From the IMG/VR virus record IMGVR_UViG_3300011420_000026, positions 1 through 29,869 of that record: a stretch of 29,869 nt of DNA. The stretch is one strand, 5' to 3'. The notes below the pieces were generated by a model. It ran no database searches. It saw only the letters and a list, made by a program, of their open reading frames with translations, and was not told where the DNA came from. Made by a program: the position numbers and the translations under genes. This document shows, in pieces, positions 6,771 through 11,846 of the stretch (its first letter is position 1; every line of letters begins with the position of its first letter). The DNA is from a virus.

Positions 6771-6786
6771 TTCCTTATATGTGGAA
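6771..6786. promoter_or_regulatory. operator-like inverted repeat, site 5
   Basis: TTCCTTA-TA-TGTGGAA followed by TTGCG. It gives the Shine-Dalgarno sequence (TAAGGAA) of the gene starting at 6762. The surrounding 30 nt match the leader at 912-941 with about four to six differences. Confidence 0.75.
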
Positions 6787-6843
6787 TTGCGATTGATGTT
6801 TCTTGACTAACTATCTCCCTGCTGCTACTACGGTCTTTTGTCC

Positions 6844-7035
6844 TTATTCAGAGTAATAGAACTCGGGCTTTGGGATGGGTGTAGTAATGAAATATCCCTT
6901 GAATTCGAGGATGTGGAAATCCGTTCCGGGATTCGCTGCCGACAATCGTGCTGCCTCGGCCAGCGCCCCGGTATACGAGGGATGCTAATGTTTCGGAAGA
7001 TTTCCTTTTGGGCTCCAAACGAACCAGTATTTCAT
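6844..7035 (-). pseudogene. small phage protein gene interrupted by an in-frame amber codon
   Basis: From ATG 7035 (good site AAAGAGGAGAAGTCC) the frame reads MKYWFVWSPKGNLPKH, then TAG at 6987-6985, and continues in the same frame as HPSYTGALAEAARLSAANPG and TDFHILEFKGYFITTPIP to TAA at 6844. The pieces before and after the stop together match the layout of a common small phage protein (FVVxSPxG...H.SY..A..EA.RLA..NPG..F.VLE). A single C-to-T change of a CAG glutamine codon would explain it. Either the gene is broken, or the TAG is read through, or it is a sequencing or strain variant. Confidence 0.65.
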
Positions 7036-7059
7036 GGACTTCTCCTCTTTAAGTAGACG

Positions 7060-7323
7060 TTATGCGGCGCTGGCATTGTCACACCCACACATTTCTGCGT
7101 TCTGGTATGGACACTCTGGATACACGCAGATAGTGAGGCGATGTTTATAGGCAGAAGCAAACAAGCGAGCGATGCTACTATCTTCCTCTGCCGCCTGTCT
7201 TGCCTCTCTCAGAGAAGGTCTAACTCCTGAATTGTAAGTCCGGCCATTAACCAAGATAGAATACTCGGTCTGGCCGGTGGGGTTAGTCTTGTCGAGATGT
7301 CTAAACTTCTGGCTTATATCCAT
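7060..7323 (-). CDS. hypothetical protein (87 aa)
   Basis: An 87-aa protein starting at ATG 7323 after CAGGAGTAAACAGCC. The middle is a helix rich in Arg/Glu/Ala (PSLREARQAAEEDSSIARLFASAYKHR). The C-terminus has four Cys (CVYPECPYQNAEMCGC), perhaps a small metal site. Family not recognised. Its Shine-Dalgarno sequence lies in the end of the upstream gene. Confidence 0.65.
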   Translation of the reverse strand: MDISQKFRHLDKTNPTGQTEYSILVNGRTYNSGVRPSLREARQAAEEDSSIARLFASAYKHRLTICVYPECPYQNAEMCGCDNASAA

Positions 7324-7330
7324 AGGCTGT

Positions 7331-7624
7331 TTACTCCTGTTCGTTGGGATGATTCCGGCGGCTCGGACGATTGGCCACTTGTTCGCGGTTTTCCTCAGTT
7401 GTGGAATTGCGTTTCAATTCCTCTGGCCACGGGAATGGCTCTCCGAGGAGATAGACTGTGTTCCTTGTCTCTATCTCCGCCCCTTTAGAGGGGATTATAT
7501 CCAAATCCACAATCTGCGAGGTATAGACCAGCGTCCCGTCCAGATGCTTCGGATGACCGTAGCAGATACCGGCAAACCCCCCGGCCAGTAACCACCAATT
7601 CTCAAGCCTTACTCTTGGTTTCAT
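7331..7624 (-). CDS. conserved phage hypothetical protein (97 aa)
   Basis: Starts at ATG 7624 after GGGGGAACATC. The sequence (LENWWLLAGGFAGICYGHP, DGTLVYTSQIVDLD and ETRNTVYLLG) has the layout of a small phage protein I have seen in many tailed phages: an N-terminal WWLL-GICYGHP segment, a DG-T strand and a final ETRN-YxLG strand. Its function is not known to me. Residues after about 70 are a polar tail, and that tail carries an inverted-repeat copy (7391-7406) in its codons. Confidence 0.7.
   Translation of the reverse strand: MKPRVRLENWWLLAGGFAGICYGHPKHLDGTLVYTSQIVDLDIIPSKGAEIETRNTVYLLGEPFPWPEELKRNSTTEENREQVANRPSRRNHPNEQE
7391..7406. promoter_or_regulatory. operator-like inverted repeat, site 6 (intragenic)
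   Basis: TTCCTCA-GT-TGTGGAATTGCG within the 3' part of the gene at 7331-7624, 68 nt upstream of the start at 7323. It keeps the GAGGAA arm but no start codon follows closely in a useful frame. Confidence 0.7.
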
Positions 7625-7675
7625 GATGTTCCCCCGGTTATCGAGCGTAGATGGTGAACCGATTAAGGTAGAGCA

Positions 7676-7879
7676 TCACGAACCTACCCGCATCGTGCCT
7701 TCGAACACATGGTAATCGCATTGCTTATGCAACGTGATACCCAGCATGATGTCAGCATCTCGATCATCCGAGGTCAGGTGACCACCGAATGATTCCTGCC
7801 GCTCAACCGTGGTCATTCGCGCTTGTTGCTTCCGGCGGAACGTCAGCTTCCGATATGTAACATTTTCTTTCATTGCCAT
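7676..7879 (-). CDS. hypothetical protein (67 aa), first gene of the leftward operon
   Basis: A 67-aa protein starting at ATG 7879 after ATAGGAGAACATCAA. The first third is basic (MAMKENVTYRKLTFRRKQQARM); the second part has DDRDADIMLGITLHKQCDYHVFEG. No family recognised. It is the first convincing gene downstream of the promoter at 8216-8244, preceded by a leader of about 330 nt. Confidence 0.65.
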   Translation of the reverse strand: MAMKENVTYRKLTFRRKQQARMTTVERQESFGGHLTSDDRDADIMLGITLHKQCDYHVFEGTMRVGS

Positions 7880-8215
7880 TTGATGTTCTCCTATAAGTAA
7901 ACATCAGAAGGGAACACTTGGCGATACTCGGCTCACCCTGCGACCACGCTACAATATGTATCGCCTTACGGGCTCTCGCGCTTACCAAATGTCCCTTTTG
8001 CTGCTCACTACACAAAAAGAAAACTATATATATATTTGATGGTATCGTTTACATCATGTGATTTCTCCAGTCTGTTTATTTCCACACCCGTGGAATAACA
8101 ACATGAGCGGGAAACGTCCAATATCGTAAGAGCAATTGCCTAGTCCCGTGTATATAAATATACCGGAGACACAATTACACCGACAACCTTGTGACGCTTT
8201 CCCACTCACACCTAT
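7880..8215 (-). other. long untranslated leader of the leftward operon
   Basis: No convincing gene in this stretch. It runs from the expected transcription start (about 8209) to the first gene at 7879. It contains an inverted-repeat copy (8080-8095), a short TA run (8026-8036) and an 8-bp stem GGCGATAC/GTATCGCC (7920-7927 with 7958-7965) close to the first ribosome-binding site. The stem could be a translational or attenuation control element. Confidence 0.5.
8080..8095. promoter_or_regulatory. operator-like inverted repeat, site 7
   Basis: TTCCACA-CC-CGTGGAA, one mismatch, about 115-130 nt downstream of the expected start of the leftward transcript. This position would suit a roadblock or stoperator rather than a promoter operator. 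Confidence 0.7.
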
Positions 8216-8244
8216 ATTATACTCCTTCTGGATTCTAGATGCAA
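8216..8244 (-). promoter_or_regulatory. strong sigma70-type promoter of the leftward operon
   Basis: Minus strand: -35 TTGCAT (8244-8239), 17-nt spacer (8238-8222), -10 TATAAT (8221-8216). The stretch from just before the -35 into the spacer (CGCTTGCATCTAGAATCC) is repeated with two differences at the promoter 9447-9419, so both are probably read by the same factor. Confidence 0.8.
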
Positions 8245-8312
8245 GCGTATGTACTTGATTCTAAAGGGATTATTTATTAGCTATACATCGCGGAGTGACT
8301 AACTATCTATTT

Positions 8313-8391
8313 ACTACGGTCATAGCATATAGGGTTACGCTTACTAACACAGACATACGCACTTACTATCACAGGCATACAACTACGGTCA
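8313..8391. repeat. nested direct repeats upstream of the leftward promoter
   Basis: Two 19-nt copies, 8340-8358 and 8362-8380, spaced exactly 22 nt apart and differing at two positions (CTTACTAACACAGACATAC and CTTACTATCACAGGCATAC). They are flanked by two identical ACTACGGTCA decamers at 8313-8322 and 8382-8391. This gene-free stretch (8245-8448) could bind a regulator or replication protein on one DNA face. Confidence 0.6.
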
Positions 8392-8425
8392 CATCAGCGT
8401 GAGGGTGGGGGAGGGGAGCGTGGGA

Positions 8426-8441
8426 TTCCACGCGTGAGGAA
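8426..8441. promoter_or_regulatory. operator-like inverted repeat, site 8
   Basis: TTCCACG-CG-TGAGGAATTGCGG, with a mismatch in each arm relative to the perfect dyad. It lies between the terminator (8451-8478) and the direct repeats, about 180 nt upstream of the leftward promoter. Confidence 0.6.
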
Positions 8442-8450
8442 TTGCGGACG

Positions 8451-8478
8451 AAAAAAAACCCCAGCCCGAAGGCTGGGG
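8451..8478 (-). terminator. intrinsic terminator of the 8505-9365 gene
   Basis: Read on the minus strand: CCCCAGCC, loop TTCG, GGCTGGGG, then eight T. This is a perfect 8-bp GC-rich stem with a stabilising UUCG tetraloop and a U-tract, 27 nt after the stop codon. Confidence 0.95.
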
Positions 8479-8504
8479 TCTTGAGACTTGCTTACTTCTG
8501 GATA

Positions 8505-9365
8505 CTACGCTGCCTTCGCTTCCGGGCTCTTGGCATCGTCGAGCCGTGCCATTGCGTTCTGATACTGCAAGGTTGCCGTGCCTAGTTGCTTTATCAAATC
8601 AAGGAACGGTGTGGGAATCTTGTTGCCTTTCAACTGGACACCATTAAAGCGAACCATATCCGCGACCAGTGCCAGAGTTTGGAACGTGGCGTCTTTCAGC
8701 AATGCGCTGATCTGTTCTGCCACTCCGCCCGCTACGTGCTTAGGCGGAATGGTGCCGCCCTTGTCGGCGTTAGCCGTGCCCGCTTTCCGCCCCTTGCTCG
8801 ACACGTTCGGCAATGCGACCAGTTTCTGGTGAGTCGTTCCCGGCCCGTTCAACACTTGCATCGTCCGCGACATGGCCGTATTCAGGTTAGCGCACACAAG
8901 GCGAGTCTCGCTTATGCGCTTGCTGATATGCCGCTTGTAAAGTTCCTTCACGGCATCAGGCCAGAGTTCCCGCGCCCCGTTGATCTGCTCATCGGACAGG
9001 CCCGCTTTGACCAGCATCTCACGGTAAACAAGTTTCGGGTATGCCTGAAGCACCGGATTGACAGATGGCGAATCCTTCGTGGCACCTTTGACATACGGCA
9101 CCTTAGAAGCGATGGCGCCGACGGCGCGCCAGCAGTCCATCCGGTCTCCCATCAGATTGATCTGCGACAGGATAAAGCCGCTTTCCTTCTGCGCTTCGCC
9201 CAGCAATGCCTTCTGCCAGTTGATACCAGCGGGCACCGCGTCTTTGCCAGTAGCCGCACCTTTCACCTTTGCTGCCGCTTGCACATGTTCGGCCGTAGGC
9301 GTGGTTGCCGCCACGGCTAGCGTGAGTGCCTCGCTCTTGGGTTTCGTGTTCGCTGTCGTTGTCAT
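8505..9365 (-). CDS. monocistronic gene of unknown function (286 aa)
   Basis: Start placed at ATG 9365 (MTTTANTKPK), which has AAAGGAACAGTGACC before it. An ATG at 9431 would lie within the promoter itself. The N-terminal 55 residues are low in complexity and rich in Ala/Thr. Residues about 60-190 are helical (QKALLGEAQKESGFILSQINLMGDRM, ARELWPDAVKELYKRHISKRISETRLVCANLNTAMSR). A Gly/Lys linker (PNVSSKGRKAGTANADKGGTIPPK) precedes a last helical part. No helix-turn-helix or catalytic motif seen. Own promoter, own terminator and higher GC than the nearby small genes suggest independent, probably high, expression and a separate origin. Confidence 0.85.
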   Translation of the reverse strand: MTTTANTKPKSEALTLAVAATTPTAEHVQAAAKVKGAATGKDAVPAGINWQKALLGEAQKESGFILSQINLMGDRMDCWRAVGAIASKVPYVKGATKDSPSVNPVLQAYPKLVYREMLVKAGLSDEQINGARELWPDAVKELYKRHISKRISETRLVCANLNTAMSRTMQVLNGPGTTHQKLVALPNVSSKGRKAGTANADKGGTIPPKHVAGGVAEQISALLKDATFQTLALVADMVRFNGVQLKGNKIPTPFLDLIKQLGTATLQYQNAMARLDDAKSPEAKAA

Positions 9366-9418
9366 GGTCACTGTTCCTTTCAGTAGTGGCACAGAGGGAA
9401 TCCCCATGCCATGAGAGG

Positions 9419-9447
9419 ATTCTACGCTCATTGAATCCTAGACGCAA
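9419..9447 (-). promoter_or_regulatory. promoter of the 286-aa gene
   Basis: Minus strand: -35 TTGCGT (9447-9442), 17-nt spacer, -10 TAGAAT (9424-9419). Shares the CGCTTGCRTCTAGRATYC stretch with the promoter at 8244-8216. It supports the downstream ATG at 9365 as the true start, with a leader of about 45 nt. Confidence 0.75.
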
Positions 9448-9483
9448 GCGTTCTAGCCTACCGTTCGTCAGCTCGTTCCCGTA

Positions 9484-9499
9484 TTCCTGACCTGTGGAA
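9484..9499. promoter_or_regulatory. operator-like inverted repeat, site 9
   Basis: TTCCTGA-CC-TGTGGAA, about 37 nt upstream of the -35 element of the 286-aa gene's promoter. It is the rightmost good copy in the window. Confidence 0.65.
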
Positions 9500-9719
9500 T
9501 AGACCGCTCGCGCTAAGGATGGACAGTGATAGGTTGCTGTATTCCTAGTGTGGTATCGAGGAGATTTTATATCCCATATTTCAAGCCTGTTTTTAAATGA
9601 GGGAGTAGGGGGGAAAACTCTTTGCGAGGTAATTTCTATTTCAGGCTCAATTTAACGGCGCTATTACTTTTAAGAGTTTTATACGGAATGACACTTATAC
9701 TCAAATATGCCCCTGTGAG

Positions 9720-9826
9720 CCTCGTAGAGGCCATTACAGCCCTTTCTGGGCTCGGGGTGGGGGGTAACCACCAACTGCGCCCACCCCTCGCTTGTAGAGC
9801 CGCTAATAGAAACCATAGACGCGGCT
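9720..9826. other. candidate structured RNA or cruciform-forming region
   Basis: Four successive stem candidates in a gene-free stretch: CCTC/GAGG (9720-9730), AGCCC/GGGCT (9738-9752, loop TTTCT), GGGGTGGG/CCCACCCC (9754-9761 with 9780-9787) and AGCCGC/GCGGCT (9798-9803 with 9821-9826). The segment is GC-rich between AT-rich flanks. A TATACT lies upstream on the plus strand (9696-9701) but no matching -35 is seen. Could be a small RNA or an origin element. A 78-codon open frame (9622-9858, TTG start) covers it, but its composition is not protein-like. Confidence 0.4.
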
Positions 9827-9840
9827 ATTCTTTTTATTTA

Positions 9841-9995
9841 TTTTATATATATATATAGTATATAATATATTATAGTATAATATATATAATAATATATAAT
9901 AATATAGTATAGTATAATATATTATATATATAATATAGTATAATATATATATATAATACTATATATAATATATAATATAGTATATTATATATATA
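9841..9995. repeat. extreme AT tract of degenerate TA repeats
   Basis: About 155 bp made almost only of A and T, with occasional G in the recurring unit TATAATATAGTA and a single C (9959). It lies between the leftward and rightward transcription units. Such a tract would melt easily, as in a DNA-unwinding element, and is prone to slippage, so its exact length in the assembly may be unreliable. Confidence 0.85.
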
Positions 9996-10019
9996 ATGAT
10001 ATTAGACATCTAATATCAT
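9996..10019. repeat. 24-bp inverted repeat beside the AT tract
   Basis: ATGATATTAGA-CA-TCTAATATCAT: two perfectly complementary 11-nt arms around CA, at the right edge of the AT tract. Could be a protein-binding dyad or origin component. Confidence 0.75.
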
Positions 10020-10052
10020 ATATAGTTCCTTCTTAAAACAGATTTCCGTCTT

Positions 10053-10088
10053 GGCACAAATTGGTGTGCCGTCTGCCGCCGCTGGCGG
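10053..10088. other. two adjacent hairpins before the rightward promoter
   Basis: GGCACA-AATTGG-TGTGCC (10053-10070) and CCGCC-GCT-GGCGG (10076-10088). No U-tract follows on either strand, so they are not ordinary terminators. They sit 32 nt upstream of the -35 of the late promoter. Confidence 0.5.
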
Positions 10089-10119
10089 ATACGATAAGAT
10101 AAGATATTATAAATGGTTC

Positions 10120-10148
10120 TTGACTTTCTGTTTCGTCTATGGTATAAT
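10120..10148 (+). promoter_or_regulatory. strong promoter of the rightward structural operon
   Basis: -35 TTGACT (10120-10125), 17-nt spacer (10126-10142), -10 TATAAT (10143-10148), close to the sigma70 consensus. Transcription would start near 10155 and lead directly into the lipoprotein gene at 10188. Confidence 0.85.
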
Positions 10149-10187
10149 GTTATATACGAGTAAATATTACACTCATAGGGAGTATTA

Positions 10188-10583
10188 ATGATTAAACTTA
10201 AATTCATGAAAAGCCATGCTTTTTACAAAGCTATAGGGGCAGTGCTATTCACTGTCATTCTTGCAGGATGTGGTCTCTTGCCGCAATCTCCAGAAGAACA
10301 AATTCGGGATGGTGCAAATGCCGTCACTGTCGGAGCTTCAGTCACTGGGAGTTTACTGTCTGTAGATAAGATTACGAAACCCCAAGCAAAAAGTTATCGA
10401 GACATTGCAGGCACTGCAAGTCGCCATCTTGATGTTGCATTCAAGGATTTGGAAGCTTGTCGTCTAAAGACTGGAAGTGGGCCGAAAACGAATCCCGACC
10501 CTTGCAAACCTTCCGTGCAAGCAGATATTGATCTGGGCAATGCGATTGCTGCGGAATTGCAAAAAACGTTGAACGCCAAGTAA
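10188..10583 (+). CDS. phage lipoprotein (131 aa)
   Basis: Starts at ATG 10188 after AGGGAGT. It has a lipoprotein signal peptide: basic MIKLKFMKSH, hydrophobic core AIGAVLFTVI, and lipobox LAGC with Cys28. After cleavage the protein would be lipid-anchored, most likely to the outer membrane of a Gram-negative host. The mature part is Ala/Thr-rich with DIAGTASRHLDVAFKDLEACR and a possible disulfide between Cys at about 90 and 106. Being first in the late operon it could act in lysis (outer spanin), superinfection exclusion or virion release; no motif decides this. Confidence 0.85.
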   Translation: MIKLKFMKSHAFYKAIGAVLFTVILAGCGLLPQSPEEQIRDGANAVTVGASVTGSLLSVDKITKPQAKSYRDIAGTASRHLDVAFKDLEACRLKTGSGPKTNPDPCKPSVQADIDLGNAIAAELQKTLNAK

Positions 10584-10598
10584 AGGAAAATATAATAT

Positions 10599-10850
10599 AT
10601 GAATATCGCAGAAATTGTTAAACTCCTAATGGGAGCCTCACAGATTGTAGCCACCTTCCGTGGCACGGCAGCAGATGCTGCGAAATCAGTTATGGTGCAA
10701 GACGCTATTGCCACTATCACAGCTCTTACCCCCATCTTCCAGCAATTTGGAGATGGAAGAGAAGTTACTCTAGAAGATGCTCGTGTCGCTTTAGCAGGTA
10801 AGGACGCAGCCCTTGCCCGACTGGATGCAATTATCGCTAACAAGCCCTAA
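10599..10850 (+). CDS. hypothetical protein (83 aa)
   Basis: Starts at ATG 10599 after AAGGAAAATATAAT. A mostly helical, Ala-rich protein (IVKLLMGASQIVATFRG, MVQDAIATITALTPIFQQFGDG), then EVTLEDARVALAGKDAALARLDAIIAN. Weakly amphipathic, with no clear membrane segment. Function unknown. It is cotranscribed with the lipoprotein gene before it and the DUF1508 gene 3 nt after it. Confidence 0.75.
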   Translation: MNIAEIVKLLMGASQIVATFRGTAADAAKSVMVQDAIATITALTPIFQQFGDGREVTLEDARVALAGKDAALARLDAIIANKP

Positions 10851-10853
10851 GCC

Positions 10854-11120
10854 ATGAAATTTACAATTTATAGGGATAGTTCAGACGGCTTTTCGTGGCG
10901 TCTGACAGCAAGTAACGGCCAAATCCTCGCACAAGGCGAGAGCTACACACGAGTGGCCAATGTGCTTAATGTGATTAAATCCTTGCAGAAGACTACAGCA
11001 AAGACTCCCATTGTTCGAGAAGATCTAACTACCAAAAAAGCACCCCCAAAGGCAACCCCGCCAGTAGTTCCGACTCCGGCACCCGCGAACTCGGAAAAGA
11101 GGTTTAACGACGGGCATTAA
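10854..11120 (+). CDS. DUF1508 (YegP-like) domain protein (88 aa)
   Basis: Residues 2-45 (KFTIYRDSSDGFSWRLTASN, GQILAQGESYTRVANVLNVI) match the layout of DUF1508/YegP: aromatic strand, WRL-ASNGQI hairpin, SYT helix. This is a small alpha/beta fold of unknown role found in bacteria and in phages. A low-complexity Pro/Thr/Ala tail (APPKATPPVVPTPAPANSE) follows. The usual protein has two copies of the domain; here there is only one. Start directly follows the upstream stop. Confidence 0.8.
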   Translation: MKFTIYRDSSDGFSWRLTASNGQILAQGESYTRVANVLNVIKSLQKTTAKTPIVREDLTTKKAPPKATPPVVPTPAPANSEKRFNDGH

Positions 11121-11123
11121 GTT

Positions 11124-11846
11124 ATGGCTTTTGCTACAAAAGTAACCGGGATAGATAAGTATACTGGATTCTCTTATAATGGAAAACCTATAGTTGCTAC
11201 TAAGGTAGCGGGAAATCCAGTTAAGAAGGATTATCACCACAATAGTTGGGTTCCAGAAACCAAGAAGGTGGAAGTTGCCACTTTATGGGCAGCGTTACGT
11301 GACTACGACTCTGTATCTGAATTGACTAAAACGTCAATCACTATGATTCGTAAATGGCAGGTTGAACCTTGGTTTAAGAATATTGTAAGTCAGGTAATTA
11401 AAGATAAAAATGAAGTTCTTGATGGTAAAATTACTAATGTATTGGAGGGGTGTGTCTCTCTCATTCTGGATCGACTCCAGCATGGAGAGCAAAAACTCGC
11501 CCATCGCACAGGAGAAATAGTTCGAGTCCCCATTGATGCCGCTCGTGCAGCGACCATCGTGGGGATTCTGTTTGATAAACGACAGTTGTTACGTGGGGAA
11601 GCCACGAGTAGGTCCGAAACTGGATCATATGATAGGAAGTTAGAGGAGTTAAAGGAAGCTTTTTTAAAGTATTCCCAAGCCTCCGAGATACAAGGAGAAA
11701 TTGTTAATGTCGATGCTCAACCCGTTCAAGCGCAACAAGAAGAAGCCGAGCAAGCGGAAGCGGTATTAGAGATTATATGTGATGTCACTAACGGCGAGGA
11801 TGATCCACGGACTGAGCGAATCAGTCCTGAGCCAGCGGTTCTTTGA
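11124..11846 (+). CDS. terS: terminase small subunit (likely)
   Basis: A 240-aa protein immediately before, and overlapping, the large terminase gene. Residues 52-85 (ATLWAALRDYDSVSELTKTS, then MIRKWQVEPWFKNIV) read as a helix-turn-helix that would recognise the packaging site. The middle has a helical oligomerisation-type region (NVLEGCVSLILDRLQHGE), and the C-terminus is Gln/Glu-rich and acidic, as in several TerS proteins that bind TerL by the tail. Assigned from position, size and HTH, since TerS proteins diverge strongly. The ribosome-binding site is weak. Confidence 0.75.
   Translation: MAFATKVTGIDKYTGFSYNGKPIVATKVAGNPVKKDYHHNSWVPETKKVEVATLWAALRDYDSVSELTKTSITMIRKWQVEPWFKNIVSQVIKDKNEVLDGKITNVLEGCVSLILDRLQHGEQKLAHRTGEIVRVPIDAARAATIVGILFDKRQLLRGEATSRSETGSYDRKLEELKEAFLKYSQASEIQGEIVNVDAQPVQAQQEEAEQAEAVLEIICDVTNGEDDPRTERISPEPAVL

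Noticed and set aside
7803-8015. Minus-strand open frame of 70 codons
   Set aside because: TTG start without a ribosome-binding site, and its end overlaps the better gene at 7676-7879.
8586-9320. Plus-strand open frame of 244 codons
   Set aside because: Shadow of the minus-strand 286-aa gene, which has a promoter, terminator and Shine-Dalgarno sequence; the plus frame has His/Arg/Cys-rich, non-protein-like content.
9622-9858. Plus-strand open frame of 78 codons
   Set aside because: TTG start, and it covers the hairpin region and runs into the TA tract (ending FYLFYIYI); no family signal.
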